Origin: Gammaproteobacteria bacterium
Lineage (GTDB): Bacteria; Pseudomonadota; Gammaproteobacteria; Steroidobacterales; Steroidobacteraceae
Length of the DNA stretch: 64,000 bases
Direction: 5' to 3'
NCBI GenBank assembly: GCA_016874235.1
Contig: VGUJ01000002.1
Coordinates: 62,001 to 126,000, forward strand
Part shown: positions 57,403 to 64,000 of the stretch, one piece after another
Position numbering within the stretch: the first letter of the stretch is position 1
Layout: each line of letters begins with the position of its first letter
The notes under the pieces: model-generated
Told to the model about the DNA's origin: nothing
What the model saw: the letters and a program-made list of their open reading frames with translations, nothing else
The model's database searches: none
Program-made: the position numbers and the translations under genes

Positions 57403-58109
57403 AATTTCTTTGCTCCTGCCTTGAAAGAGGCCGAGACGACAGAAGCCGCAGTCTGACCATAGAGGTAACGATGGCCTTCCTCATCGGCGTGGCGCTCATG
57501 ACCTAGCTCGAGTGCCCGCTTGACGGCCGGACGCCCCTCGATCTCGGCAAACCAGCGTCGGATCGCCGGGAATGTATTCAAATCCTGACCCTGCCGCTCG
57601 TGAGGTTTGATCCAAGGCCAGATGGCCATATCGGCGATGGAGTACTCGCCAGCGACGAATTCTTTGACGGTCAACTGACGCTCGAGGACACCATAGAGGC
57701 GATTTACTTCGTTGGTATAGCGCGTGATGCCGTAGGGCACGTGCTCGGAGGCGAAAGCGCGGAAGTGGTGCGCCTGCCCCGCCATGGGGCCGAGCCCTCC
57801 GACCTGCCAGAAGAGCCACTGCATCGCCTCGTGTCTCGCGCGAGCTTCCGATGGCAGGAAAAGCCCTGTTTCCTCAGCCAAATACGTCAAAATTGCACCG
57901 GATTCGAAAAGCGAGAGTGCGCCACCCTCCGCCTCGTGATCGACGATGGCAGGAATCTTGTTGTTGGGTGAGATCGCAAGGAACGCCGGATCAAACTGCG
58001 CACCACGCGTGATGTCCACGGTCATCAAGCGATAGGGCAACTGGCACTCCTCGAGCATGAACGCCACCTTGAGGCCGTTCGGTGACGGGTACCAGTAGAG
58101 ATCGATCAT
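57399..58109 (-). CDS. Glutathione S-transferase (nu-class/YfcG-like)
   Basis: The 236-residue GST begins MIDLYWYPSPNGLKVAFMLEECQLPYRLMTVDITRGAQFDPAFLAISPNNKIPAIVD. The GST-C domain has the conserved QWLFWQVGGLGPMAGQAHHF and ITRYTNEVNRLYGVLERQL. This pattern is typical of YfcG/YghU-type enzymes, which reduce disulfides or peroxides with GSH. It lies between the two extended GST paralogues, with ATGA overlaps on both sides. Confidence 0.88.
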   Translation of the reverse strand: MIDLYWYPSPNGLKVAFMLEECQLPYRLMTVDITRGAQFDPAFLAISPNNKIPAIVDHEAEGGALSLFESGAILTYLAEETGLFLPSEARARHEAMQWLFWQVGGLGPMAGQAHHFRAFASEHVPYGITRYTNEVNRLYGVLERQLTVKEFVAGEYSIADMAIWPWIKPHERQGQDLNTFPAIRRWFAEIEGRPAVKRALELGHERHADEEGHRYLYGQTAASVVSASFKAGAKKL

Positions 58110-59023
58110 GCGCGAGTGATGCGATAACCGAGCCGCGGAAAATGAGTGACGATCTCGCCTGCCTCGACGGTATGCCGCCGAACAGCGACCTCGTTGATCG
58201 TCAGTGTGACGAGATCTCCTTCAACCGGAATTTTGCCGTAGTCGTCCGGCGCGACGCAGACCCGATCACCGGCGGTGAAACCAAGCGGGTCGCTTGCATC
58301 GACGCCGACCGGTACGTGGGGCGTCGAGGCCTTGGCCAAGGCGAGCGCGTCGTCAGCGCTGATCTCGCTGCGAGTGCCGCGCGAACACGCAACCATTCGG
58401 CTCTCCCACTCGCGAAGTTTTTTGAAGGGCTCGAGTAAATCCGCTGCAGTACCGATGTTTCCGCGCGCCATCCACACCGGGAAATACGCGTCGATGTCGG
58501 CATACGACACCTGCGAACCGAGCACGAAGGGGCGTCCATCCGCGAGCATCAATTCGACGAGTTCAAGACCCGCGCGGAACTGCGTATAGAGATGGGGGAT
58601 GTCACTCTCGAGCGCGTCGAAGTCCATGAAGTTGAAAAACGACTTGCGATCGTCGATGACCGCCTTCGGGATAAAGGCTTTGTTGAGCCCCATCGAGAGC
58701 CCCGCACCCGGATCGAAGAAGCTGCGATCGCTCCACGGCGTCAACGCGAGCGACAGCCCAAGCGAACCTTGCGGAAAAAGTGTGGGCTGCGGATAGCGCC
58801 GTTCGAGCTCGCGAACGATGAGCCGGGTATCGCAATAAACGTCGGCGCCCACCTGCAGCACGGGGATTTTCCGGTAGCCACCGGTGAGGACACCCAGCTC
58901 AGGGCGCGGCATCACCATCGAGACCTGAACCGACCGCCACGCCAGGCCCTTGAGGCCGAGCGCGAGGCGGATTTTCTCGCCGAAGGGGGACGGATCGTGG
59001 TGATGCAGGATGGGGTCGTTCAT
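58106..59023 (-). CDS. GST-like protein with C-terminal beta-domain extension (paralogue 2)
   Basis: The 305-residue protein starts MNDPILHHHDPSPFGEKIRLALGLKGL with the GST SPFxxK loop, followed by LTGGYRKIPVLQVGADVYCDTRLIVRELERRYP. GST-C spans about 95-210. The tail (about 235-305), ending HFPRLGYRITRA, matches paralogue 1. ATG at 59023 lies before motif C, so this GST operon is probably divergently controlled with the Rieske gene at 59149. Confidence 0.8.
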   Translation of the reverse strand: MNDPILHHHDPSPFGEKIRLALGLKGLAWRSVQVSMVMPRPELGVLTGGYRKIPVLQVGADVYCDTRLIVRELERRYPQPTLFPQGSLGLSLALTPWSDRSFFDPGAGLSMGLNKAFIPKAVIDDRKSFFNFMDFDALESDIPHLYTQFRAGLELVELMLADGRPFVLGSQVSYADIDAYFPVWMARGNIGTAADLLEPFKKLREWESRMVACSRGTRSEISADDALALAKASTPHVPVGVDASDPLGFTAGDRVCVAPDDYGKIPVEGDLVTLTINEVAVRRHTVEAGEIVTHFPRLGYRITRA

Positions 59024-59051
59024 GGCCCGAAACTGTACACCGGAGCCGCCT

Positions 59052-59099
59052 AAAAAAACAGTCAAGCCTGTTTATTTCCGACTGGCTCGGTCGTATACT
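59052..59099 (+). promoter_or_regulatory. Promoter motif C (shared element, copy 3) with a candidate -10 box
   Basis: An A7 tract (59052-59058), one inserted C, then AGTC-AAGCC-TGTTTA-TTTCCGAC (to about 59086). TTATTT sits at the aligned -35 position, and 16 bases later is TATACT (59094-59099), a fair -10 box. The motif therefore covers the -35 region of the Rieske-operon promoter, and it faces the GST operon on the other side. Confidence 0.65.
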
Positions 59100-59148
59100 T
59101 CCTCTGCCAATCCATTGTCATTTTCCGACGATTTTCGATGGTGCCTGA

Positions 59149-60360
59149 ATGGATGCCGTAACAGTCGATTACCTGAAATCCGGAATGAAGGCCGAGGCGG
59201 AGCGGACGGCCCCGCCCCCAGGCTTCCCCCCACTGCCGCTCGTCCCAGGCGCTCGGTACACCGACCCCGCCTTCCTGGAACTCGAGCAGCGCTACCTGTG
59301 GCAGCGCTCTTGGCTCTTCGCCTGCCATGCCGATGAGATCCCCGAGCCGGGCAGTTTCTACCTCTTCAAGCGAACCGGGTCACCCATCATTGTGGTCCGC
59401 GGCAAAGACGGGCAGATCCGGGCCTTCTACAACTCGTGCCGACACCGCGGCGCCCCGCTCGTGCGCGAATGCCAAGGCAAGGTCGACGGTCTGGTCTGCG
59501 GCTATCACGGCTGGACCTACGGACTCGACGGTCGCTTGATGAACCTGCGCGACAAGCGCGACTTCGTCGATCTCGACCTCAGTAAATACCCACTGCACTC
59601 AGTGCGCTGCGAATCGCTTGGGAACTGGATCTTCGTCAACGAAGATCCACAAGCCGAGCCCTTGCTCACACATCTCGGTCCGTTTCCCGAGCAGCTCGAG
59701 GAGATTCAACCTGGGCAGGTGCGGTTCGTACACCGTAAATCGTATCCGGTGAAGTGCAACGTCAAAGTATTGCTCGATGCCTTTCTCGAGGTCTATCACC
59801 TCAAATCGATCCACCAAAATACGGTCGATCGCTTCCTCGATCACCGTGGCACGTTCATCACGCTCTACAAAAACGGGCACTCGCTGATGTGCACGCCGAA
59901 CCGGCGTCCGGATTGGCAAGACCCCGGTACTCGCGGCATGCGTCGGATAGAAACCGCCTCGGAAATCACCTCGAAGAATAATCCGTCATTCAATTTCTAT
60001 CCAAACCTGGTCACGCCAGTCGATGCAACGGGCAATCCGTTCATCTTGTTCTGGCCGACGGGTCCGCGCTCGATGGAAATCGAGATCGTCTGGTTTGCCC
60101 CCGACTGGGGTAGCGGTGAGATCGATCCGCTGTGGCAAACCCGCCTTTCCAACTTCGAACGTATTCTCGAGGAAGACACCCAGTTCGCCGAGCAGATTCA
60201 GGAGTCTGTCGAGTCGGGCGCATTCAAAGGCATCACGCTCAATTATCAAGAGCGACGCATCTATCACTGGCACGAGGAACTCGATCGGCGTATCGGTGCG
60301 GAGCGTATTCCCGAAGCACTGCGTGTCAAACAAGTCCTCAAAGATTGGGTTGCGAGCTGA
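59149..60360 (+). CDS. Rieske oxygenase alpha subunit
   Basis: The 403-residue protein has Rieske ligands CRHRGAPLV and CGYHGWTYG (about residues 87-112) and the mononuclear iron region LLDAFLEVYHLKSIHQNT (about 207-224). It belongs to the alpha-only oxygenases of aromatic and steroid catabolism and differs from the 43.2-kb enzyme. Its substrate is unknown. It begins the operon that continues with the HMGS-like and thiolase genes. Confidence 0.92.
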   Translation: MDAVTVDYLKSGMKAEAERTAPPPGFPPLPLVPGARYTDPAFLELEQRYLWQRSWLFACHADEIPEPGSFYLFKRTGSPIIVVRGKDGQIRAFYNSCRHRGAPLVRECQGKVDGLVCGYHGWTYGLDGRLMNLRDKRDFVDLDLSKYPLHSVRCESLGNWIFVNEDPQAEPLLTHLGPFPEQLEEIQPGQVRFVHRKSYPVKCNVKVLLDAFLEVYHLKSIHQNTVDRFLDHRGTFITLYKNGHSLMCTPNRRPDWQDPGTRGMRRIETASEITSKNNPSFNFYPNLVTPVDATGNPFILFWPTGPRSMEIEIVWFAPDWGSGEIDPLWQTRLSNFERILEEDTQFAEQIQESVESGAFKGITLNYQERRIYHWHEELDRRIGAERIPEALRVKQVLKDWVAS

Positions 60361-60362
60361 CG

Positions 60363-61817
60363 ATGAGCGGCATCCAGTCATGGGGCGTCTGCATCCCTCG
60401 TCTGCGCATCTCGCGCAAGACGATCGGTGCCGCCATGGGCTGGTTGAATCCTTCGTTGAAGAGCGCCCGCGGCGAGCGTTCGATCTGCAACTGGGACGAA
60501 GACTCGCTGACGATGGCCGTCGAAGCCTCTCGAAGCGCACTGCCCGATCTCTCATCGCGGGAACAGGTACGCACCGTGATGCTCGCGTCGACCACCCTGC
60601 CCTTCGCCGATCGCAGCAACTCGACGGTACTCGCAAGCGCCTTGGGTCTCGCGGACTCGGCCTTGACCTTTGATGTCACCGGCTCCCAGCGCTCGGCCAC
60701 GGCTGCGCTCGCGCAGGCGCTGGGCTCCTCTGGCGTCGGCCATACTCTGGTCGCCGCCGCCGATCGGCGTCTGGCGCGGCCGGGCAGCGACCAGGAATCC
60801 TCCTTCGGTCACGGCGGGGCCGCGATCGTCGTCGGCTCAGACCCGGGCGTTGCGGAGCTCGTCGCGCATCATCATCGGGCCGCTGATTTCGTGGACCATC
60901 ATCGATTGACCGACTCGTCTTTCGACTACTCGCTCGAGGAACGTTGGGTTCGTGAAGCCGGCTGGCAGACGCTGGTTCCCGAGACCTTGCAGGCGCTGCT
61001 GACCGACGCTCAGATCGCAGCCAACGACATCGCTCATCTTGTCATCGAGGCGCCCCCGGCGGTGAGTCGCAAGATCGCCTCGCTCGCAGGAATCCGCGAG
61101 AACGCCCTCATCGACAATCTCGCCGCTCAATGCGGTCAAACCGGCGTGGGTCACCCGCTCATCCTGCTCGCCAGTGCGCTCGAGAACGCCAAAGCCGGCG
61201 AGCTCGTGCTCCTCGTGGGTTTTGGCCAGGGCGTCGATGCCCTACTCTTTTGCACGACTTCAAAGATCAGCTCGTACAAGCCTTCACGCCGCGTCGCCGA
61301 GGCGCTTGCCGAGCGTCGCGAAGAAACCGAGTACACCCGATTTCTGTCCCATTGCGGCGTTCTGCCCGTGGAGTTCGGCATGCGCGCCGAGCGCGATAGC
61401 CGCACTGCTCAAACGGTTGCCTGGCGGCGTCATAACGATGTTTACGCGTTCATGGGCGGCCGCTGTACCCATTGCGGGACCGTCCAGTTTCCGCGTGCTC
61501 GCGTCTGCGTCGCGCCCACCTGCCGAAAACCGGGTGATCAGCAGCCGATACCCCTCGCTGAACAGACCGCTCGCATCAAGACGTTCACCGAAGACTGGCT
61601 GGCATTTAGCCCTCGACCCCCGCTCGTCTACGGCAACGTCGCGTTTGCGGCAGGCGGCAACGCCTTCGTCGAGTTCGCGGATTACTCGCCAGGCGAAGCG
61701 AAGGTGGGCGACGACGTGCGATTTGTATTCCGTCTCAAAGATGTCGATCGTACTCGAGGGTTCCGCCGCTACTTTTGGAAGGCTGCGCCGATGAACTCGG
61801 CAGCGGTGGGGAGCTGA
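60363..61817 (+). CDS. HMG-CoA-synthase-like protein fused to DUF35 Zn-ribbon/OB domain
   Basis: The 484-residue protein has a thiolase-fold HMGS-like part (residues 1-350: GIQSWGVCIPRLRISR, FDVTGSQRSATAALAQAL, GHGGAAIVVG, GHPLILLASALENAKAGELVLLVGFGQG) and a C-terminal DUF35-type domain (about 385-480) with zinc-ribbon GGRCTHCG..CVAPTC and an OB fold. The nucleophile position of HMGS (ACYGGTAAL) reads SQRSATAAL, so the Cys is Gln109. ATG at 60363. It pairs with the following thiolase. Confidence 0.82.
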   Translation: MSGIQSWGVCIPRLRISRKTIGAAMGWLNPSLKSARGERSICNWDEDSLTMAVEASRSALPDLSSREQVRTVMLASTTLPFADRSNSTVLASALGLADSALTFDVTGSQRSATAALAQALGSSGVGHTLVAAADRRLARPGSDQESSFGHGGAAIVVGSDPGVAELVAHHHRAADFVDHHRLTDSSFDYSLEERWVREAGWQTLVPETLQALLTDAQIAANDIAHLVIEAPPAVSRKIASLAGIRENALIDNLAAQCGQTGVGHPLILLASALENAKAGELVLLVGFGQGVDALLFCTTSKISSYKPSRRVAEALAERREETEYTRFLSHCGVLPVEFGMRAERDSRTAQTVAWRRHNDVYAFMGGRCTHCGTVQFPRARVCVAPTCRKPGDQQPIPLAEQTARIKTFTEDWLAFSPRPPLVYGNVAFAAGGNAFVEFADYSPGEAKVGDDVRFVFRLKDVDRTRGFRRYFWKAAPMNSAAVGS

Positions 61818-61820
61818 TCG

Positions 61821-63023
61821 ATGGCGAGCGGCATCCGCGACAAAGTCGTCATCCTTGGCATGGGTTGCGCCCGCTTTGGCGAGCGCTGGGACTGTGGCGC
61901 CGACGATCTAATGCTCGAAGCGTTCGAGGAGGCCACTCGGGATGCGGGCATCGAGCGAGATCAGCTCGAGGCCGCCTGGCTCGGGGTGTTCTACGATGAG
62001 CAGAGCGTGTCGAAATCGGCACTCTCGCTCTCAATGACCCTGCGCTTGCCGCAGATTCCCGTCTCTCGCGTCGAAAATCTATGCGCGACAGGCACTGAGG
62101 CGCTGCGTGGCGCGGCGTATGCCGTCGCCTCAGGCGCCTGCGACGTCGCGCTCGCGATGGGTGTCGAGAAGCTCAAAGATACGGGCTTCGGAGGTCTCCC
62201 CGAGCGTACGAAGGGTACCTTCGAAGATCTTTGGCAGCCCGGGTTCACACCGCCCGGAGCGTTTGCCCAACTCGGCGCCGCGTACGCCGCCAAGCACAAT
62301 ATCCCGATCGACGAGCTGCGCCGTGCGATGGCACACGTCTCGGTGAAGAGCCATGCCAACGCGCTCCATGCGCCGAAGGCGCACCTGCGCAAAGCGATCA
62401 CAACCGAGCAAGTGCTATCGGCGCCGATGATCGCCTGGCCGCTCGGCGTGTTCGACTGCTGCGGCGTATCCGATGGCGCAGCCTGCGCGATTGTCACCAC
62501 ACCCGAGATCGCCAAATCTTTGGGGCGACGGGATGCCGTGGCCATCAAGGCCTTGCAGCTCGTCGCCTCGAACGGATACGAGCTCTCGCACGCGGATTGG
62601 GACGGCGCGCATACGCCCACCACCCGCCGCGCCGCGGCGCGCGCGTATTCCGAGGCGGGCGTGAAAGATCCGAGCCGCGAGGTCTCGATGATGGAAGTGC
62701 ACGACTGCTTCTCCATCACCGAACTCGTGCTCATGGAGGATCTCGGCTTCTCGGCGGAAGGCCACGCCCCCACCGATATTCTCGACGGTCGCTACGATCG
62801 CGACGGTCGCAATCCCTGTCAGACCGATGGCGGCCTGAAGTGCTTCGGACATCCCGTCGGCGCTTCGGGACTGCGGATGGTCTACGAGGTCTATAACCAG
62901 TTACTCGGTCGTGCAGGCGAACGACAACTCCCTTCACCCAGTCTCGGTCTCACCCACAACTTGGGTGGCATCCCCAACCGCAACATCGCCAGCGTCTCGC
63001 TGTTCGGTCTGAAGACGCTCTGA
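61821..63023 (+). CDS. SCP2-type thiolase (acetyl-CoA acetyltransferase family)
   Basis: The 400-residue protein has the nucleophile Cys88 in VENLCATGTEALRGAA, the HDCFSITELVLMEDLG motif of SCP2-type thiolases, and GGLKCFGHPVGASGLRM with the catalytic GHP. It would cleave a 3-oxoacyl-CoA, or condense in reverse. It follows the DUF35-fusion protein by three bases, as thiolase/DUF35 pairs often do. Confidence 0.9.
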   Translation: MASGIRDKVVILGMGCARFGERWDCGADDLMLEAFEEATRDAGIERDQLEAAWLGVFYDEQSVSKSALSLSMTLRLPQIPVSRVENLCATGTEALRGAAYAVASGACDVALAMGVEKLKDTGFGGLPERTKGTFEDLWQPGFTPPGAFAQLGAAYAAKHNIPIDELRRAMAHVSVKSHANALHAPKAHLRKAITTEQVLSAPMIAWPLGVFDCCGVSDGAACAIVTTPEIAKSLGRRDAVAIKALQLVASNGYELSHADWDGAHTPTTRRAAARAYSEAGVKDPSREVSMMEVHDCFSITELVLMEDLGFSAEGHAPTDILDGRYDRDGRNPCQTDGGLKCFGHPVGASGLRMVYEVYNQLLGRAGERQLPSPSLGLTHNLGGIPNRNIASVSLFGLKTL

Positions 63024-63042
63024 CGCCACCCGCGAGGACCCC

Positions 63043-63945
63043 ATGTCAGCCACAACCCCTTTGATCAACTCCAAAGAAACGTCTCCCGTGCGTTGGGGCT
63101 TCACCGATGAGGAGCTTGCCAAACGTCCTCACGCCTACCGCGATGACCTGCTTGCGGGAAAAGTCTGTCTCGTCTCCGGAGGAGGCAGCGGCCTCGGTCG
63201 CGCCATGGCCTTCCTGTTCGCCAGGCTGGGCGCTGAAGTGATGATTTGCGGACGTCGGGAGGATCGCCTGCTCGATGCCGCAGACAGTATTCGCCGGCTG
63301 CTCGGTCGCGAGGTCGGCACTCGGGCCATGACTATTCGGGATCCGGATCAGGTGGAGTCGTTGATTGATCACACCTGGTCTCGATATGGCGGTCTCGATC
63401 TGGTCGTCAACAACGGAGGCGGTCAGTTCCCGCAGGCTGCGCTCGATTACTCGGTAAAAGGCTGGAACGCCGTCATCGACACCAACTTGAATGGCACCTG
63501 GTGGATGATGCAGTCGGCGGCGCGCGCCTGGCGCGATCGCAACCACCCGGGCTCGATCGTGAACATCGTCGCCAATGTTTGGCGAGGGATGCCGCAAGTG
63601 GCCCATACCTGTGCCGCCCGTGCGGGCGTCATTTATCTCAGCAAGTCGGTCGCCGTCGAATGGGCGCCTCTGGGCATCCGAGTCAATTGTGTATCCCCCG
63701 GCTCCATCGCCACCGAAGGTCTCAATGTCTACAAGCCCGAGGCCGCGTCAAAGTTTGGCAATGCCAATCCGCTGCGGCAGTTTGGCGATGCCTTCGATAT
63801 CGCCCAGGCGGTGATACACGTCGGCTCGCCCGTGACGGGCAAGTTCATCACCGGCGAAACGCTGGTCGTCGACGGGGGCAACCAGATGTGGGGCGATGTG
63901 TGGCCAGGAACCATCCCGGAGTGGTTTAAGGTTCCCGATCGCTAA
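63043..63945 (+). CDS. SDR, peroxisomal trans-2-enoyl-CoA reductase (PECR)-like
   Basis: The 300-residue SDR has SGGGSGLGRAMAFLFARLGA, NNGGGQFPQAALDYSVKGWNAV, GSIVNIVANVWRGMPQVAH, TCAARAGVIYLSKSVAVEWA and IRVNCVSPG. The NNGGGQF and AHT.AARAGV signatures are those of PECR/2,4-dienoyl-CoA reductases, which lack the standard YxxxK pair. It probably reduces an enoyl- or dienoyl-CoA with NADPH. SD GCGAGGA precedes the ATG. Confidence 0.85.
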   Translation: MSATTPLINSKETSPVRWGFTDEELAKRPHAYRDDLLAGKVCLVSGGGSGLGRAMAFLFARLGAEVMICGRREDRLLDAADSIRRLLGREVGTRAMTIRDPDQVESLIDHTWSRYGGLDLVVNNGGGQFPQAALDYSVKGWNAVIDTNLNGTWWMMQSAARAWRDRNHPGSIVNIVANVWRGMPQVAHTCAARAGVIYLSKSVAVEWAPLGIRVNCVSPGSIATEGLNVYKPEAASKFGNANPLRQFGDAFDIAQAVIHVGSPVTGKFITGETLVVDGGNQMWGDVWPGTIPEWFKVPDR

Positions 63946-63989
63946 ACGTCCGTTCGCTAATCGCTCGTTCGCTTAAGAGAGGATCCGCC

Positions 63990-64000
63990 ATGACGCAGAC
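63990..64000 (+). CDS. Start of next gene (cut by window edge)
   Basis: An ATG at 63990 follows AGAGAGGATCCGCC, a good Shine-Dalgarno, and the first codons read MTQ before the window ends. Same direction as the catabolic operon. Nothing more can be said. Confidence 0.45.

Overview
The window is a GC-rich chromosomal stretch of a gammaproteobacterium. The strongest clue is gene order. The block serS-crcB-rarA-vanZ-lolA-ftsK, then divergent trxB-femAB-aat-infA, then convergent clpA and clpS, repeats the backbone of the Escherichia coli serS/rarA/lolA/ftsK/trxB/aat/infA/clpA/clpS neighbourhood. A canonical LexA box (CTG-N10-CAG) and a type II secretion operon fit the same class. The rich CoA-linked catabolic content would suit an environmental degrader (for example Steroidobacterales, Immundisolibacterales or Nevskiales relatives), but the genus is inference.

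Layout. 1-0.9 kb: start of sucA (cut by the window edge), tRNA-Arg(CCU) with a 32-bp copy of its 3' end, and tRNA-Ala(CGC). 0.95-9.5 kb: a PadR regulator with an operator over its promoter, a histidine phosphatase, a sterol-desaturase-family membrane oxygenase, an AraC remnant, a coupled operon (MBL hydrolase, DsbA/HCCA-isomerase-like protein, FGly sulfatase), and aroD-gltS. 9.5-11.25 kb: a gene graveyard of C-terminal fragments (cytochrome c, MalT-type LuxR fused in frame to HupE/UreJ, DUF2238, ACR3) on the 3' side of tRNA-Ser(UGA). 11.25-23.6 kb: conserved housekeeping block. 23.6-29.2 kb: gspCDEF. 29.2-37.2 kb: a small acidic protein, SOS-controlled dnaE2, a metal-receptor-like protein and the B12-dependent fused mutase icmF.

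37.2-64 kb is one large catabolic region. It holds two TetR regulators, enoyl-CoA hydratase, Rieske ferredoxin, MaoC hydratase, NTF2-like protein, several SDRs, a ThuA-like protein, two Rieske oxygenase alpha subunits, a 2-oxoacid-dehydrogenase-type E1alpha/E1beta/E2 set, a cytochrome c-PQQ dehydrogenase, an acyl-CoA ligase, two ABM proteins, two VOC proteins, acyl-CoA dehydrogenase, CaiB CoA-transferase, three GST-type proteins, an HMG-CoA-synthase-like/Zn-ribbon fusion, an SCP2-type thiolase and a PECR-like reductase. The genes could oxidise a ring or alcohol (Rieske oxygenases, PQQ enzyme, SDRs), activate the acid to a CoA thioester (ligase, CaiB), and degrade it by beta-oxidation-like steps. 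The substrate cannot be read from sequence.

The most novel signals are a 33-bp promoter motif (A-tract plus TGWTT..CCGWC core) shared by three transcription units of this catabolic region, an HMGS-like protein whose nucleophilic Cys position reads Gln, the fragment graveyard beside tRNA-Ser, and two regulated genes (padR, dnaE2) whose -10 elements lie so close to the start codon that leaderless mRNAs are likely. No CRISPR array, insertion sequence, prophage or rRNA gene was seen.
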